A stretch of DNA of 64,000 bases from Caldithrix abyssi DSM 13497 (GTDB taxonomy: Bacteria; Electryoneota; AABM5-125-24; Hatepunaeales; Hatepunaeaceae): NCBI GenBank assembly GCA_945865405.1, contig CAMBDS010000001.1:248001-312000 (forward strand), written 5' to 3'. Within the stretch, counting starts at the first letter, position 1; every line of letters begins with the position of its first letter. The translations under genes and the position numbers were made by a program. Below, in pieces: positions 9,482 through 19,400 of the stretch. The notes under the pieces are model-generated. The model was not told the DNA's origin. It was given only the letters and a program-made list of their open reading frames with translations, and ran no database searches.

Positions 9482-10849
9482 ATGGATTTAGAAAGACGAT
9501 TAAGAAGCGAAGAAGTCGAGACTTCAGTCATCTATTGTGGTGATTGTTTTGCCAAGTTGGCTAAGTTGCCGGATGGGTGTGTAGACTTGGTTTACATCGA
9601 TCCCCCCTTTAACTCGAACCGCAATTATGAAGCATTTTGGGGCGACACAAAAGAAAAACGCGCTTTTGACGACCGATTCGGTGCTGTCGAACATTATGTA
9701 AATTATATGAGACCTCGCCTAATCCAACTTAATAGAGTTCTTAAGCTTTCAGCTTCATTTTACTATCACTGCGACTGGCATGCTTCTCATTACATAAAAG
9801 TGTTCTTAGATGAGCTGTTGGGAATTCAGAACTTTTTGGCTGAAGTTGTTTGGTGTTATCGAGAGCGAGGAATTAGCAAGCAGTACTGGAATAGAAAGCA
9901 TGATACAATCTTTAGCTACGCCAAGCACCTTGGTCGTCACACCTTTAACTACAACGATGTACTTGAAGCCTATTCTGAGGACTACCTTCTAAAGTTTAAA
10001 TACAAAGATGATGTAGGCAAATATCAGATCAGGGGAAAGAATATAAAGGGTAGCCCTGTCCAGCGGGCAGATGGGCTTACCCCTGAAGCAGAAACCAAAT
10101 ATCCTGGGCTTACTTATCGTCAGTATATGAAGGACGGTATCCTGCCATTGGATTGGTGGGTGATACCGCTGTTAAACAAGGCGGCGGCAGAACGACTCGG
10201 ATACCCCACTCAAAAGCCATTGATTCTCCTTGAGAAAATCATTAAGGCATCAACAAATCGCGATGATATTGTACTCGATGCATTTTGTGGTTGTGGAACT
10301 ACGTTAGTAGCGGCACAAAATTTGAAACGCAGATGGATTGGAATCGATATTTCTCCTACTGCATGTAGAGTAATGGCTAAACGATTAGTAGATAATTGTG
10401 GATTGGTCGAGGGGAAGGATTTTGTTGTTCGTGATATGCCGAAATCGATTGAGGAACTTCGAAAGTATCCTCCGTTTGAGTTTCAAAATTGGGCGATCAA
10501 TGCATTAGGTGGTGTCCCTTCAGCGCGCAAAGTTGCTGATTATGGAATAGATGGATATTTGTATCCATCCGAGCTTGAACCCGCAAAAAAGAAAGATAAC
10601 GAGGGCTTATTCGGGCCTGTAAATCGCCGGTATCCTGTCCAAGTTAAGCAATACCAATGTGGTCGCCCCGATATTGACAGTTTTGAAACAGCGATGCGTC
10701 GGGACAAGAGGAGTAAAGGTTTCTTCGTTGCATTGGACTATACTGAAGGAGCTAAGCGTGAGATAGAACGAGTAAAGCGCGAAGAAGGTTTGGAAATTAT
10801 TGCATTTACCGTACAACAAATAATTGATGAGGAAGCTCAGTATGAGTGA
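9482..10849 (+). CDS. DNA methyltransferase (beta-type N4/N6) fused to a C-terminal Mrr-like nuclease domain
   Basis: 455 aa. The catalytic motif IV, DLVYIDPPFNSNRNYEAFW (DPPF), lies near residues 35-55. The AdoMet-binding motif I, VLDAFCGCGTTLVAAQNL, is near 263-280, after motif IV, which is the permuted order of beta-class adenine or N4-cytosine methyltransferases. From about 335 a second domain reads FEFQNWAINALGGVPSARK, then YGIDGYLY and YPVQVKQY. The D...QVK arrangement resembles PD-(D/E)xK enzymes of the Mrr restriction family. A single-chain modification/restriction enzyme is therefore likely, but specificity cannot be read. The gene overlaps the downstream zinc-ribbon gene by 8 nt and looks more AT-rich than its neighbours, which suggests horizontal acquisition. 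Confidence 0.85.
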   Translation: MDLERRLRSEEVETSVIYCGDCFAKLAKLPDGCVDLVYIDPPFNSNRNYEAFWGDTKEKRAFDDRFGAVEHYVNYMRPRLIQLNRVLKLSASFYYHCDWHASHYIKVFLDELLGIQNFLAEVVWCYRERGISKQYWNRKHDTIFSYAKHLGRHTFNYNDVLEAYSEDYLLKFKYKDDVGKYQIRGKNIKGSPVQRADGLTPEAETKYPGLTYRQYMKDGILPLDWWVIPLLNKAAAERLGYPTQKPLILLEKIIKASTNRDDIVLDAFCGCGTTLVAAQNLKRRWIGIDISPTACRVMAKRLVDNCGLVEGKDFVVRDMPKSIEELRKYPPFEFQNWAINALGGVPSARKVADYGIDGYLYPSELEPAKKKDNEGLFGPVNRRYPVQVKQYQCGRPDIDSFETAMRRDKRSKGFFVALDYTEGAKREIERVKREEGLEIIAFTVQQIIDEEAQYE

Positions 10850-11063
10850 TAACATCAACAAACTTAGGGTTATTTGCCCTGATTGCGGTAGCTCCGATTT
10901 CAAGCAGATTGTCAATGAAAGCTATTTCCGATTAGTCGATGGCGAAGGAAAAATCACAGGCTCAGAAGATGAATTGGAACGGGACATTGGCTTCGGTCAG
11001 ATAATCTGCTCTGTATGCGAAGCAGACTGCACCGAAGGCTTTGAAACAATCGAAATCGAATGA
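10842..11063 (+). CDS. Small zinc-ribbon protein coupled to the methyltransferase
   Basis: 73 aa from ATG 10842 (MSDNINKLRVICPDCGSSDF). The ORF track starts 18 nt earlier, but this ATG fits the tight overlap with the methyltransferase stop. Two cysteine pairs, CPDC at about residues 12-15 and CSVCEADC near 57-64, predict one zinc ribbon; the middle is acidic. No family is recognised. Translational coupling to a restriction-modification-like enzyme suggests an accessory or DNA-binding role, which is inference only. Confidence 0.65.
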   Translation: MSDNINKLRVICPDCGSSDFKQIVNESYFRLVDGEGKITGSEDELERDIGFGQIICSVCEADCTEGFETIEIE

Positions 11064-11112
11064 GTCTATTGCTTTGATGCGATAGTGATCCGTCCAAAAC
11101 CGTATCTTGCAC

Positions 11113-11141
11113 TTGACTTTCCCCTGTTTTTTTTGTAATCT
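11113..11141 (+). promoter_or_regulatory. Sigma70-like promoter for the PA14 cargo gene
   Basis: TTGACT (11113-11118), 17 nt and TAATCT (11136-11141) lie about 110 nt upstream of ATG 11254, in a T-rich stretch. Confidence 0.55.
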
Positions 11142-11253
11142 ATAACTCTATGTAGATAAACCAGCCGCACGCACAGCCCAAATTCCACTACGACAGTTAA
11201 ACTCGCCAAAAAATAGAACTGTTAGAATAAATTCATTTCAATTGGAGCGATTC

Positions 11254-14200
11254 ATGAATCGTTTACAGCGTTCAACAATGCTGATATCCGCGGGCTTTCT
11301 GCTAATGTTGACTTTTTCGACGTCATATGCCGGACTGGTCGTCGATGCGGAAGGCTATGAATTCACCCTGCCTCAAGAAGTAGCCGGGTATGCGACGCTT
11401 ACGCTGACAAATACGGGTGGCCCGGTGTTGCAATATGGCATTACCAGCACCATAAGAGATGGGTTCCAAGCACAATATTATCGTAACAGGGCTGGAGCTG
11501 CACCGGCGTTTGGCGAGCTTGTTTTTCAGCGTCAGGATGCAACGATCAACTTCAACTGGCAAGCCAACGGTCCTCAGAACGGGCTTGGGAATGACAGCTT
11601 TGGCGTCAAGTGGGAAGGTGTTTTCATCGCTCCTGAAAACGGCAGGTATGCCTTTAGGACTACAACTGACGATGGTGTAAGATTTTTTGTTGATGGCCAG
11701 CGTTTCATCAATGATTGGGTGAACCATAACGAGACGTCGCGAGATTGGGCGGGAAATTTATCGTTTGGCCCGCATCGTATCCGGATGGAATATTATGAGG
11801 ATCGGAATAATGCGGTCGCCAAACTCTTATGGCAACCGCCCGGTGCGCAACTAGTACCGATGCCCGGACGTTCTGAGAAGGGCTGGCTTACATGTGAACC
11901 GTCTCACGGCAACCTTGCAGTAGGTGCTCCTGCGGAGGTTGAGGTGATGATTAATACTACATCGATGGAGGCGGACGGTGACTACCTTGACACACTGATT
12001 ATCAGTAGTAACGACCGCGACAACCCGACCATCAGGATACCGGTCAGCGTACATGTCACTCCCTGGCAACCGGGCGAAGTCGAGCCGAGCGCCTGGGGAG
12101 TTGCCCGCAACATGCAAGTCAACGCTCGAGAAAGTTCTCAATTGACTCTCAGGTCAGTCGGCAGAGGAAATTATGAATATGAGGCAACAATCGAAGGGGG
12201 AGACCGCGGGTGGCTTTCCGTTACACCGTCTTCAGGTTCAATTGGACCGGGCAGATCTGGCATAGTGACGTTGAACTTCAACTCAACCGCTCGAAACCAG
12301 GGGATCTACAACGCCACTCTCGTCCTTACCGGCAACAACGAGCGGAATCCAGTGACTCGCATTCCTGTTACGATGACAATCGGGGTACCTTTCGGAACGG
12401 TATTCGGGGAGGTGACTTCGCTTAGATCTGGAGATCCGGTTGCCGATGCGATTGTCGGTTTGACGGGTTTTGGTTACGCAACACGAACCAACAATGAAGG
12501 TGCTTTTGAACTTTCCGTTCCTGTCAGTGAGCATCAGTTGTGGGTTACATCGAACGGATACCTTCGATACGAGTCTGATGCATTCCAGGTTGAAAATGGC
12601 GGAAGAAGCGAGATTAATCCCGAACTAAGACAGGCTTCATTCAGCCCGGGTCTGCAGGAATTAGAGCTGTTCCTTGCTCCTGAAGATACAATGACATTCC
12701 CGCTGGCGGTGAGAAATCGCGGAAACGGGCCAGTTTCGTGGATGAGCGAGATCGTCTTCTCACAGGAACATGTGTTAAGACAGTGGTCCGAGCAGTTCAG
12801 GTTTAACATCTCTCGCGAGGGACTTAACAACGAACGCATCAACGGCGTCGAGTTTGTCGATGGCAATTTCTATGTCACTGGCGGAAGTGTCGGTGCAGAT
12901 GAAGAAGGACACGAGTTCGGTAGGGTTTACGTCTTCGATTCCGAAGGGGCTTACGTCCGTGAATTCAATCAATTCAATGATCCGACAACTTTCGGTATGC
13001 GGGATCTCGCCTGGGACGGGGAATTGCTTTGGGGTGCAGATGCCGGAGTCGTTTATGGATTTGATCTCGAAGGAAACCTTCAAAACCGGTTCAGCCCTCA
13101 GATCGGCGAATGTCGGGCGTTGACTTTCGATCCTGAGGCAGGAGTCCTCTGGGCGGCCGACAATCGGGGTGACATGTACCGAATTGATCGTGAGGGTCGT
13201 GTCGTGGAACGAGTTGGTGACCCGGGCGGCAGAAAATTTGGATTTGCCTGGTTTGCAGATGATCCTGATGGCTATCCCCTCTACATGTTCACCAACGACA
13301 ACGGTGCGCACGTCATCTCGATCCAGAAATACTCCCCGGAAGCTAATGAATTGCGCTTCCTCGTCGATCTTGAGGGGACAAATGCTGATCGTGCTGGAGG
13401 CCTTGGAATTACCGGTTCATGGGACCCGTACTCATGGTCGATTTTGGCTCAAATGAATTCCAACTCTGACGCTATCGCAGTTTATAATCTGGCGTCACGC
13501 ACCGACTGGATCAATCTTCCTGTTACAGAAGGTACGATCGATGGGGGGCAACTGGGCAATATTGAGGTTGAGGTAAATACGATTGGACTTCTGGTGAATG
13601 CGCGTTACGAAGCGAGCATTCATTTTACTCACGATGGAGAGGGCGGCGAGATTACGATTCCACTGGTTCTGAACGTTGGTGAAGAAGGTGGCGTCTCGCA
13701 GAGGGTGATTTCCCTGGAAAGAGGGTGGAACCTCGTCTCGACGAACATTTCCCCTGACGGAAGAGACGACTTTACCGGTTTACTTAGCCCGTTGACGGAC
13801 GAGGGGACGCTAATTCTCGCCAAAGATGGCCATGGTAACTTCTTCTGGCCCGCGAGAGAGTTCGACAATATTGGCAGTTGGAATGAGAAGGAAGGCTACT
13901 GGCTCAAAGTTAACGCCTCAACTCAGATCACCTTCACCGGTGAAATGGTGCCGATGGATACGCCGATCGACCTTGATGCCGGCTGGAACACGATCTCCTA
14001 CCTGCCTCGCATCTCGGCTGGTGCCGACGTGGTTCTCAGCAGTATTGCAGAAGAACTGGTGATCGCTCGTGACGGTTCGGGAAGATTCTATCTGCCAGCA
14101 TTCAATTTCTCCGACATGGACCCAATGAGACAGGGCGAAGGCTATCAGGTTCGCCTGACCGAAGCGGCCGAGCTGGTCTATAGCTTCAACGGCAACGCTT

Positions 14201-14826
14201 CGAATCGCCAACCTCGCTACAGCAGTGCCGACAGCAACTGGCTAAGGTCACTTGTGGCAACAGGCTTGATGCACAACCTGCTCGTTCAGACGTCACTTCC
14301 GGCCGGAACGCGGATCGAAGCACTTACTCCTATGGGTAGTGTCGGCGGTCGAGCGGTGGTTGGAGCTGATGGGCTTGCCGGGTTGACGCTCTGGGGCGAC
14401 GACCCGACGACGACGGCTATCGACGGCTTTAAGGCGTCGGATGCGCCTGTTCTGAAGCTTGTTGATGGCGACGTTGAGTTGCAATTCTCGGTTAAGGAAG
14501 GCTCTGCCCTCTGGAGCGATGGCGGGATGGGCGTCGTAGCACTGTCCGGCGCAAATGTTCCGACCGAGTTTGCCATCTCGTCAGCCTATCCGAATCCTTT
14601 CAACAATGCCTTGCACATCGCGTTCTCGCTTGCCGAAAGTGGGAGGGCGAGCCTCAGGGTGTTCGACCTTGCCGGGCGTGAAGCGGCGACGCTGGTGACC
14701 GGCAACCTCAATGCAGGAGCCCATCGTGCTGAGTGGATTGCCGATGGCGTGCCGAGCGGTATTTACATGGTGATGCTTGAGTCAGGCTCGAAGAAGGTTT
14801 CGCAGAAGGTGCTGCTGTTGAAGTAA
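11254..14826 (+). CDS. T9SS cargo: PA14, BACON-like, propeller and WNLxS/DDPTT modules with C-terminal sorting domain
   Basis: Start ATG 11254 (GGAG 7 nt upstream) rather than the TTG at 11242; 1190 aa with a signal peptide ending near SYAG. PA14 covers about residues 70-190 (GRYAFRTTTDDGVRFFVDG). BACON/hydin-like beta domains follow at 205-370 (GWLSVTPSSGSI). A carboxypeptidase-regulatory-like fold is at 380-450 and a propeller-like region at 520-780 (GMRDLAWDGELLWG), homologous to one in the 28434-31178 product. A tandem WNLVS repeat starts near 825 (ILAKDGHGNFFWP, VIARDGSGRFYLP), then a GDDPTT module near 1047. The CTD begins at YPNPFNN near 1111. It would be exported through SprA and cleaved or anchored at the surface. 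PA14 domains often bind glycans; the ligand is unknown. Confidence 0.88.
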   Translation: MNRLQRSTMLISAGFLLMLTFSTSYAGLVVDAEGYEFTLPQEVAGYATLTLTNTGGPVLQYGITSTIRDGFQAQYYRNRAGAAPAFGELVFQRQDATINFNWQANGPQNGLGNDSFGVKWEGVFIAPENGRYAFRTTTDDGVRFFVDGQRFINDWVNHNETSRDWAGNLSFGPHRIRMEYYEDRNNAVAKLLWQPPGAQLVPMPGRSEKGWLTCEPSHGNLAVGAPAEVEVMINTTSMEADGDYLDTLIISSNDRDNPTIRIPVSVHVTPWQPGEVEPSAWGVARNMQVNARESSQLTLRSVGRGNYEYEATIEGGDRGWLSVTPSSGSIGPGRSGIVTLNFNSTARNQGIYNATLVLTGNNERNPVTRIPVTMTIGVPFGTVFGEVTSLRSGDPVADAIVGLTGFGYATRTNNEGAFELSVPVSEHQLWVTSNGYLRYESDAFQVENGGRSEINPELRQASFSPGLQELELFLAPEDTMTFPLAVRNRGNGPVSWMSEIVFSQEHVLRQWSEQFRFNISREGLNNERINGVEFVDGNFYVTGGSVGADEEGHEFGRVYVFDSEGAYVREFNQFNDPTTFGMRDLAWDGELLWGADAGVVYGFDLEGNLQNRFSPQIGECRALTFDPEAGVLWAADNRGDMYRIDREGRVVERVGDPGGRKFGFAWFADDPDGYPLYMFTNDNGAHVISIQKYSPEANELRFLVDLEGTNADRAGGLGITGSWDPYSWSILAQMNSNSDAIAVYNLASRTDWINLPVTEGTIDGGQLGNIEVEVNTIGLLVNARYEASIHFTHDGEGGEITIPLVLNVGEEGGVSQRVISLERGWNLVSTNISPDGRDDFTGLLSPLTDEGTLILAKDGHGNFFWPAREFDNIGSWNEKEGYWLKVNASTQITFTGEMVPMDTPIDLDAGWNTISYLPRISAGADVVLSSIAEELVIARDGSGRFYLPAFNFSDMDPMRQGEGYQVRLTEAAELVYSFNGNASNRQPRYSSADSNWLRSLVATGLMHNLLVQTSLPAGTRIEALTPMGSVGGRAVVGADGLAGLTLWGDDPTTTAIDGFKASDAPVLKLVDGDVELQFSVKEGSALWSDGGMGVVALSGANVPTEFAISSAYPNPFNNALHIAFSLAESGRASLRVFDLAGREAATLVTGNLNAGAHRAEWIADGVPSGIYMVMLESGSKKVSQKVLLLK

Positions 14827-14858
14827 ACTGGAAGTGAAAGAGTGAATAAGTGAACGAG

Positions 14859-14899
14859 AGAGCCGCACCATTTTTATTGTGCGGCTCTTCTTTTTTTTG
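14859..14899 (+). terminator. Intrinsic terminator after the PA14 cargo gene
   Basis: GAGCCGCAC (14860-14868) pairs with GTGCGGCTC (14879-14887) around a 10-nt loop, followed by TTCTTTTTTTT. It ends the plus-strand gene before the convergent minus-strand gene at 14924. No U tract exists in the other direction. Confidence 0.85.
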
Positions 14900-14923
14900 T
14901 TTTCTGCAACCACATCCCGAATA

Positions 14924-16441
14924 TCACCGCATCAAAACGATTTTGCGGGTAGAGGTTTGGGTGCCGGATTGGAGGCGGATGAGATAGACACCAGCCGGTT
15001 GGTCGATGGCATCCCAGACGACTTTGTGTTGACCGGTTGGGAGATGGGCGCTATCGAGCAGGTCGGTGACGAGGCGGCCGGAGAGGTCGTAGATGGCCAA
15101 ATTCACAGCGGATGAAGCGGATTGAGCGGATAGGGAGAAGGTTATAGTCGTACTGGAGTTGAAGGGGTTGGGGAAGGGCTCCGAAAGGATGAAGGATGAA
15201 GGATGAAGGATGACTGGATCATCAACAACGGCGAGCGGCTGAGGGCGAGCGCAGGTCAGGAGCCCGTCTTTCATGCCAAGTAATTCAGTTCTCCCGTCAT
15301 CGTCAAAATCGCCACCCTCAAGCATCCCGTAATCCTCAAACGGGGATGAATAATCTGTAACTATCACGTCAAGATTGTATGGATTGAGAAAGATTAACTC
15401 AACTCCACCATAAGCAGACTGACAAAGGACGTAATCGATTGATTCGTCTCCTGGATTTGTTCGGATTGGAATTATCGAAGTTTCATAGCCAAGTCGTTGG
15501 TGATTTACCAAGCGCCAGCCACGATTGACGATCTTGCAAAATTTTGGATCAGATTGACCAGAATAGCTCAATAAAAGAGTACCTCCGGAATCGCCTTCCA
15601 TGCAGGCAAATTCTGATAGAATGCCGATTGGATACCGGGATCTGAACTCTGCAAGTGTGGTATTCTGGGTAATCTGATGCAATGCGAACCTTCGCCGAAC
15701 CTCAAGATGACTGTCTAATTGGGTGATAGAAGGGGTGACACTAACAGTACGATTACCCGGTCCTCCATGATACAAGTCACCTTCAATTACAGCTCCAAAT
15801 ACCACAATGTCGCTTCCCAACTGAATAAAATTCTTGGGTTCACCGGTGTTGAAGGTCGCAATTTTGTCGAAAGAATCTCCATCATAGACGTCCGTTCGGC
15901 CATACCAGCGGAAAATAGAATACTCTACTCCGCGTATTTCTCCATGATTCACGTCTGTCTGACCTTTTCCGGTCAACAGTTTTCGCTCGTCGCCACCTAT
16001 CCATTTGAGTGCTGTAACGCGCTCCCACGCATTCCATTCATCTGCGGCATTGAAGGAGCTAATTTCCTGTAAAGTGCCGCCGTTCAAGATCACGACCTCG
16101 TGAGTGTCGCCTTGGTCAAGGGCAACGATAAACTCCTCGCCTTCGATATTGGGATAAACGTCACCGCGATCGATGGCGATGATATCGCCGAGGACTGCTC
16201 TATGAACCAGTTCGCCGTCTCTCAGGATAACGAGTGTGTCATTCCCAAAGAGAGAGATATAGGCGTGGCCGCTATCGCTCCAACATGGACCCAGGTTACC
16301 TGGTAAGCGGTTAAGGCGGCTCTGCCAGAGAATATCGACGGGCAGAGGTTCGGCGGCGAAGGTGCTGACTGCTAAGTGCAGCAGGCAGAATGCGAGTGCG
16401 ACGGCAAGGCCGACTTTACGACCGAGGTGAAGTAATTTCAT
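14924..16441 (-). CDS. T9SS cargo, FG-GAP/VCBS-like protein
   Basis: 505 aa with a signal peptide (VGLAVALAFCLLHLAVSTFAAE). The body is propeller-like with repeats such as LEGGDFDDDGRTELLGMKDG, which resembles FG-GAP/VCBS calcium-binding blades, and several aspartate-rich loops. The linker before the CTD reads DPVILHPSSFILSEPFPNPF; its HPSSFIL is the translation of a heptanucleotide tandem repeat (15184-15213). The CTD occupies about residues 420-505 and ends KIVLMR. The ATG overlaps the upstream gene's TGA by 4 nt (ATGA), so it is the last gene of that translationally coupled pair. Specific function unknown. Confidence 0.8.
   Translation of the reverse strand: MKLLHLGRKVGLAVALAFCLLHLAVSTFAAEPLPVDILWQSRLNRLPGNLGPCWSDSGHAYISLFGNDTLVILRDGELVHRAVLGDIIAIDRGDVYPNIEGEEFIVALDQGDTHEVVILNGGTLQEISSFNAADEWNAWERVTALKWIGGDERKLLTGKGQTDVNHGEIRGVEYSIFRWYGRTDVYDGDSFDKIATFNTGEPKNFIQLGSDIVVFGAVIEGDLYHGGPGNRTVSVTPSITQLDSHLEVRRRFALHQITQNTTLAEFRSRYPIGILSEFACMEGDSGGTLLLSYSGQSDPKFCKIVNRGWRLVNHQRLGYETSIIPIRTNPGDESIDYVLCQSAYGGVELIFLNPYNLDVIVTDYSSPFEDYGMLEGGDFDDDGRTELLGMKDGLLTCARPQPLAVVDDPVILHPSSFILSEPFPNPFNSSTTITFSLSAQSASSAVNLAIYDLSGRLVTDLLDSAHLPTGQHKVVWDAIDQPAGVYLIRLQSGTQTSTRKIVLMR
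15184..15213. repeat. Heptanucleotide tandem repeat (GGATGAA)n inside coding sequence
   Basis: About four GGATGAA units lie in frame in the pre-CTD linker of the 14924-16441 gene and encode HPSSFIL-type residues. The same heptamer family lies between genes at 44676-44706 and 41631-41668. Confidence 0.75.
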
Positions 16442-19400
16442 TTCAATAGCACAATTTTTTGGGTGGCGGTGAGGTTGTCTTGTTCCAATCTAACCATATA
16501 AATGCCAACTGGCATGTCTGCAGCGTTCCAGATGATTTTGTGGGAACCAGCCGCGAAGGGGCCGTTCACGAGCCCTTTCACAAGACGCCCGGACAGGTCG
16601 TACACCGCCAACCGCGTAGGGGCCGATTTATCGAGCCCGAACGTTATGGTCGTGCTGGAGTTGAAGGGGTTGGGGAAGGGGGGGGAAAGGGAGAAGGTCG
16701 CCGGAGTGAAGAGGAGGTCGGCATTCAATATGTTGCCTACTGCATAGCTGTCGGACTGGTAAACTCCGTTGCCCTCAACCCAGTCGGGGCGTAGATTATG
16801 TTCGGTTGAGCCGTCCCATAACTTGAAAATAAGCGTGTCCCCAGCCTGAGCACCGTCGATTTTCGCGGTCGTGGGGTCATCCTCCCAGACCGGTAATCCC
16901 ACCTGGAGCTTGGAATTTTGGCTCTGAAAAACAGCAGCTCCTATGCAAATTCCAGAATTATTGAACGCTGCAATCTCGCCCGTTATCTCACCAATCTCGC
17001 CCGAACCTTCCAGTAAAATACTCATGTTAGCCTGTGTAACCTCTGAATGGTAATGAACAGGCCGATTCAAACCGTCCTGCATGACAATATTCCTTTCTAC
17101 CGGAGGGTAGATCAACTCAGCGTTTTCGTCAAGTTTAAGCTGATAACCTTGCCCCGGAGCAAGCAGAGGCAGGCCTGAAAATCTTCTATTTGGAAGAGCG
17201 AAATTCCCATACTGGTCTTTGGCAATCACCAAATGTTCGAGGATCGATTCAAACCCATAAAAATCCGGTGCATTGACTGATAACCGGTATTGCGGATAGT
17301 AGGCGGCAATGTTCCAGCCTTCTCGCAACGGGATGGGTCGATCTGGAGGGATGTGATCGCCCTCCCAAAAAAGTCGAATTGGTTCGGAAGTCTTTACCTT
17401 ATATCCATTTGCAAGGTTCCAAAACGGGATATTGATAAAGTGATTTTGGCCGGGGATGTAAAATCGCCCGACATCATCCTTGACTATCATCAGACGATCT
17501 TCAAATGGTTCAAAGAGCCGCACCGGATCAGGGCCGCGGTCTTCGTCCTGTGCATAGAGTATCTCTAACGGGAAGACATTGAGAGAGACAATCGACCAAC
17601 CGTTGGCAACCTGAATAAACTGCCCGGGAGGTAATTCGTGATCGAAGTAGAGTGGCCCTATATCGGCTACGGAACCGTCGGGATCTGGCTCCCACTCATC
17701 GGAACCAGCGTCGATGCAGGGGGAGTCCTCCAGCAGCTCAAAGCTGAAGTGTTCCGGGTCAAGCAATCGGGGATCAGCGTTGAAATTGAAGTTTTCGTCA
17801 CAGGGTATGCCGTTGACATTCTCTTGGACAAGTTCGCCGACAAGATCGATACCTTTGGCAGGACTTTCAAAAATAGTGTTGTATTGAAAGACATCCAAAG
17901 GCCAATCTTCATTAAGGAGTGAATCGTTCTTGTAGAAAATATTACCAATGGCTTCTAACTGAGACCGAATGACCCAATTTTCTTCATCCCATCCCACATC
18001 ATAGCTAAATGCAAGAACAATTTTTTCGTTATAGGCAATCAGGTTACGGAAAAGTTCTCCTCCGTCAACATGATCAACTCCACGCTGACAATTTGTCACG
18101 GTACTGTATTCAAGACGTGTCATCGGCCAGACTGAAACGCCGATCTCACAATTATAGACTCGGCAATGTGATGCTGTCGATAGACGGTCATGGGACCAGA
18201 GAGATATTCCCTCGCGTGTGCAGTTCTTCACAGTTGAATTGGAAATTGTTCCGTCGAATGCCCAAAGCCCATCCTGAGCATGCTCGACAAGGCAGTACTT
18301 CAGGATTCCTTTAACATCATAAAGTCCCCGCCAGTAATCTTCCTGCTCCGGATTCTCTACGGACGAAACAAAACGGATTGAATCGGCTTCGGTACCCTCG
18401 GCTATGATCGCGCTGTATGCTCTAAGGCATTCTATTTTCACACCCGGATCGAACCGTAGCTCAACGCCCGGTTCGATAATTAACGTGTCAAGCCATGGGA
18501 CTTCGATGTCAGCTATTACATGATAGGGACTGAATTGACGACGAAGGACTCCGGAAACATAGCCACTCATCCCATCAAGCGAAGTTCCGGAGAGCGTAAT
18601 CGACGCGTGATCGATGGGTTCATAATCTTCGAAAGTGAACTCGATAGTTGCCTGGTGATCGCCCGGCTCAATCGGGTTGAAAATGATAGGGAACCAGTAC
18701 CAGACAAAAGGTTCGAGATCGAGGGGAGCTTCACCGATCAAGCTGAAGTTGTCGTGATCGGAAAGCTCCATGCTGGCAAGACGGATCGGCTCTTCCGAGA
18801 GATTGCAGAAGAGGAAAGAATCGGTGGCTACATTGTGGGTTCCGATGGTGGGGAATTGGTAGTGGGTTGTAAAGCCGAACACCAGATCATTCCCTTCGAC
18901 AGCATTGTAATATCCCATGTCGGGACGGCTTCTGTCAGAGTTGCGAAAGAAGGGATGGGGGTTGCCCGTGCCTATACAAGGTGAGCGATCTTGTAAGTGA
19001 TAGTCATTGTCGCGGTTGACGAAGAGCGGATCTTCGCTGAAGACTCCTTCGCCAATGAATTGATCCGATGGCATGTTTGAATAGAAAGGATTGATTTTCG
19101 TTATATCGAATTGACCGAATCTTCGACAGATGCTATTTTGGATGAAGAGCCTTGTTTTTTGGCCGGTCCGCAACCCGCCGTTTCCATAGTTAGCGACTAC
19201 TGATCTGTTTAGGAGTACGTGACGGATATTTTCCGCTATAGAAAGTCCTTGCCCTTCGTAAATACCGGATTTATTGGCGAAAAGGTTATCCACGAGTATA
19301 GCCCGCCCGGTGATATTACATCTACCTCCGAAACCGCCGTCTTGACTGCTGGTGATTTCATTCCCGATGATAATAGCCGAGCCGGTAATCAGGCCATAGC

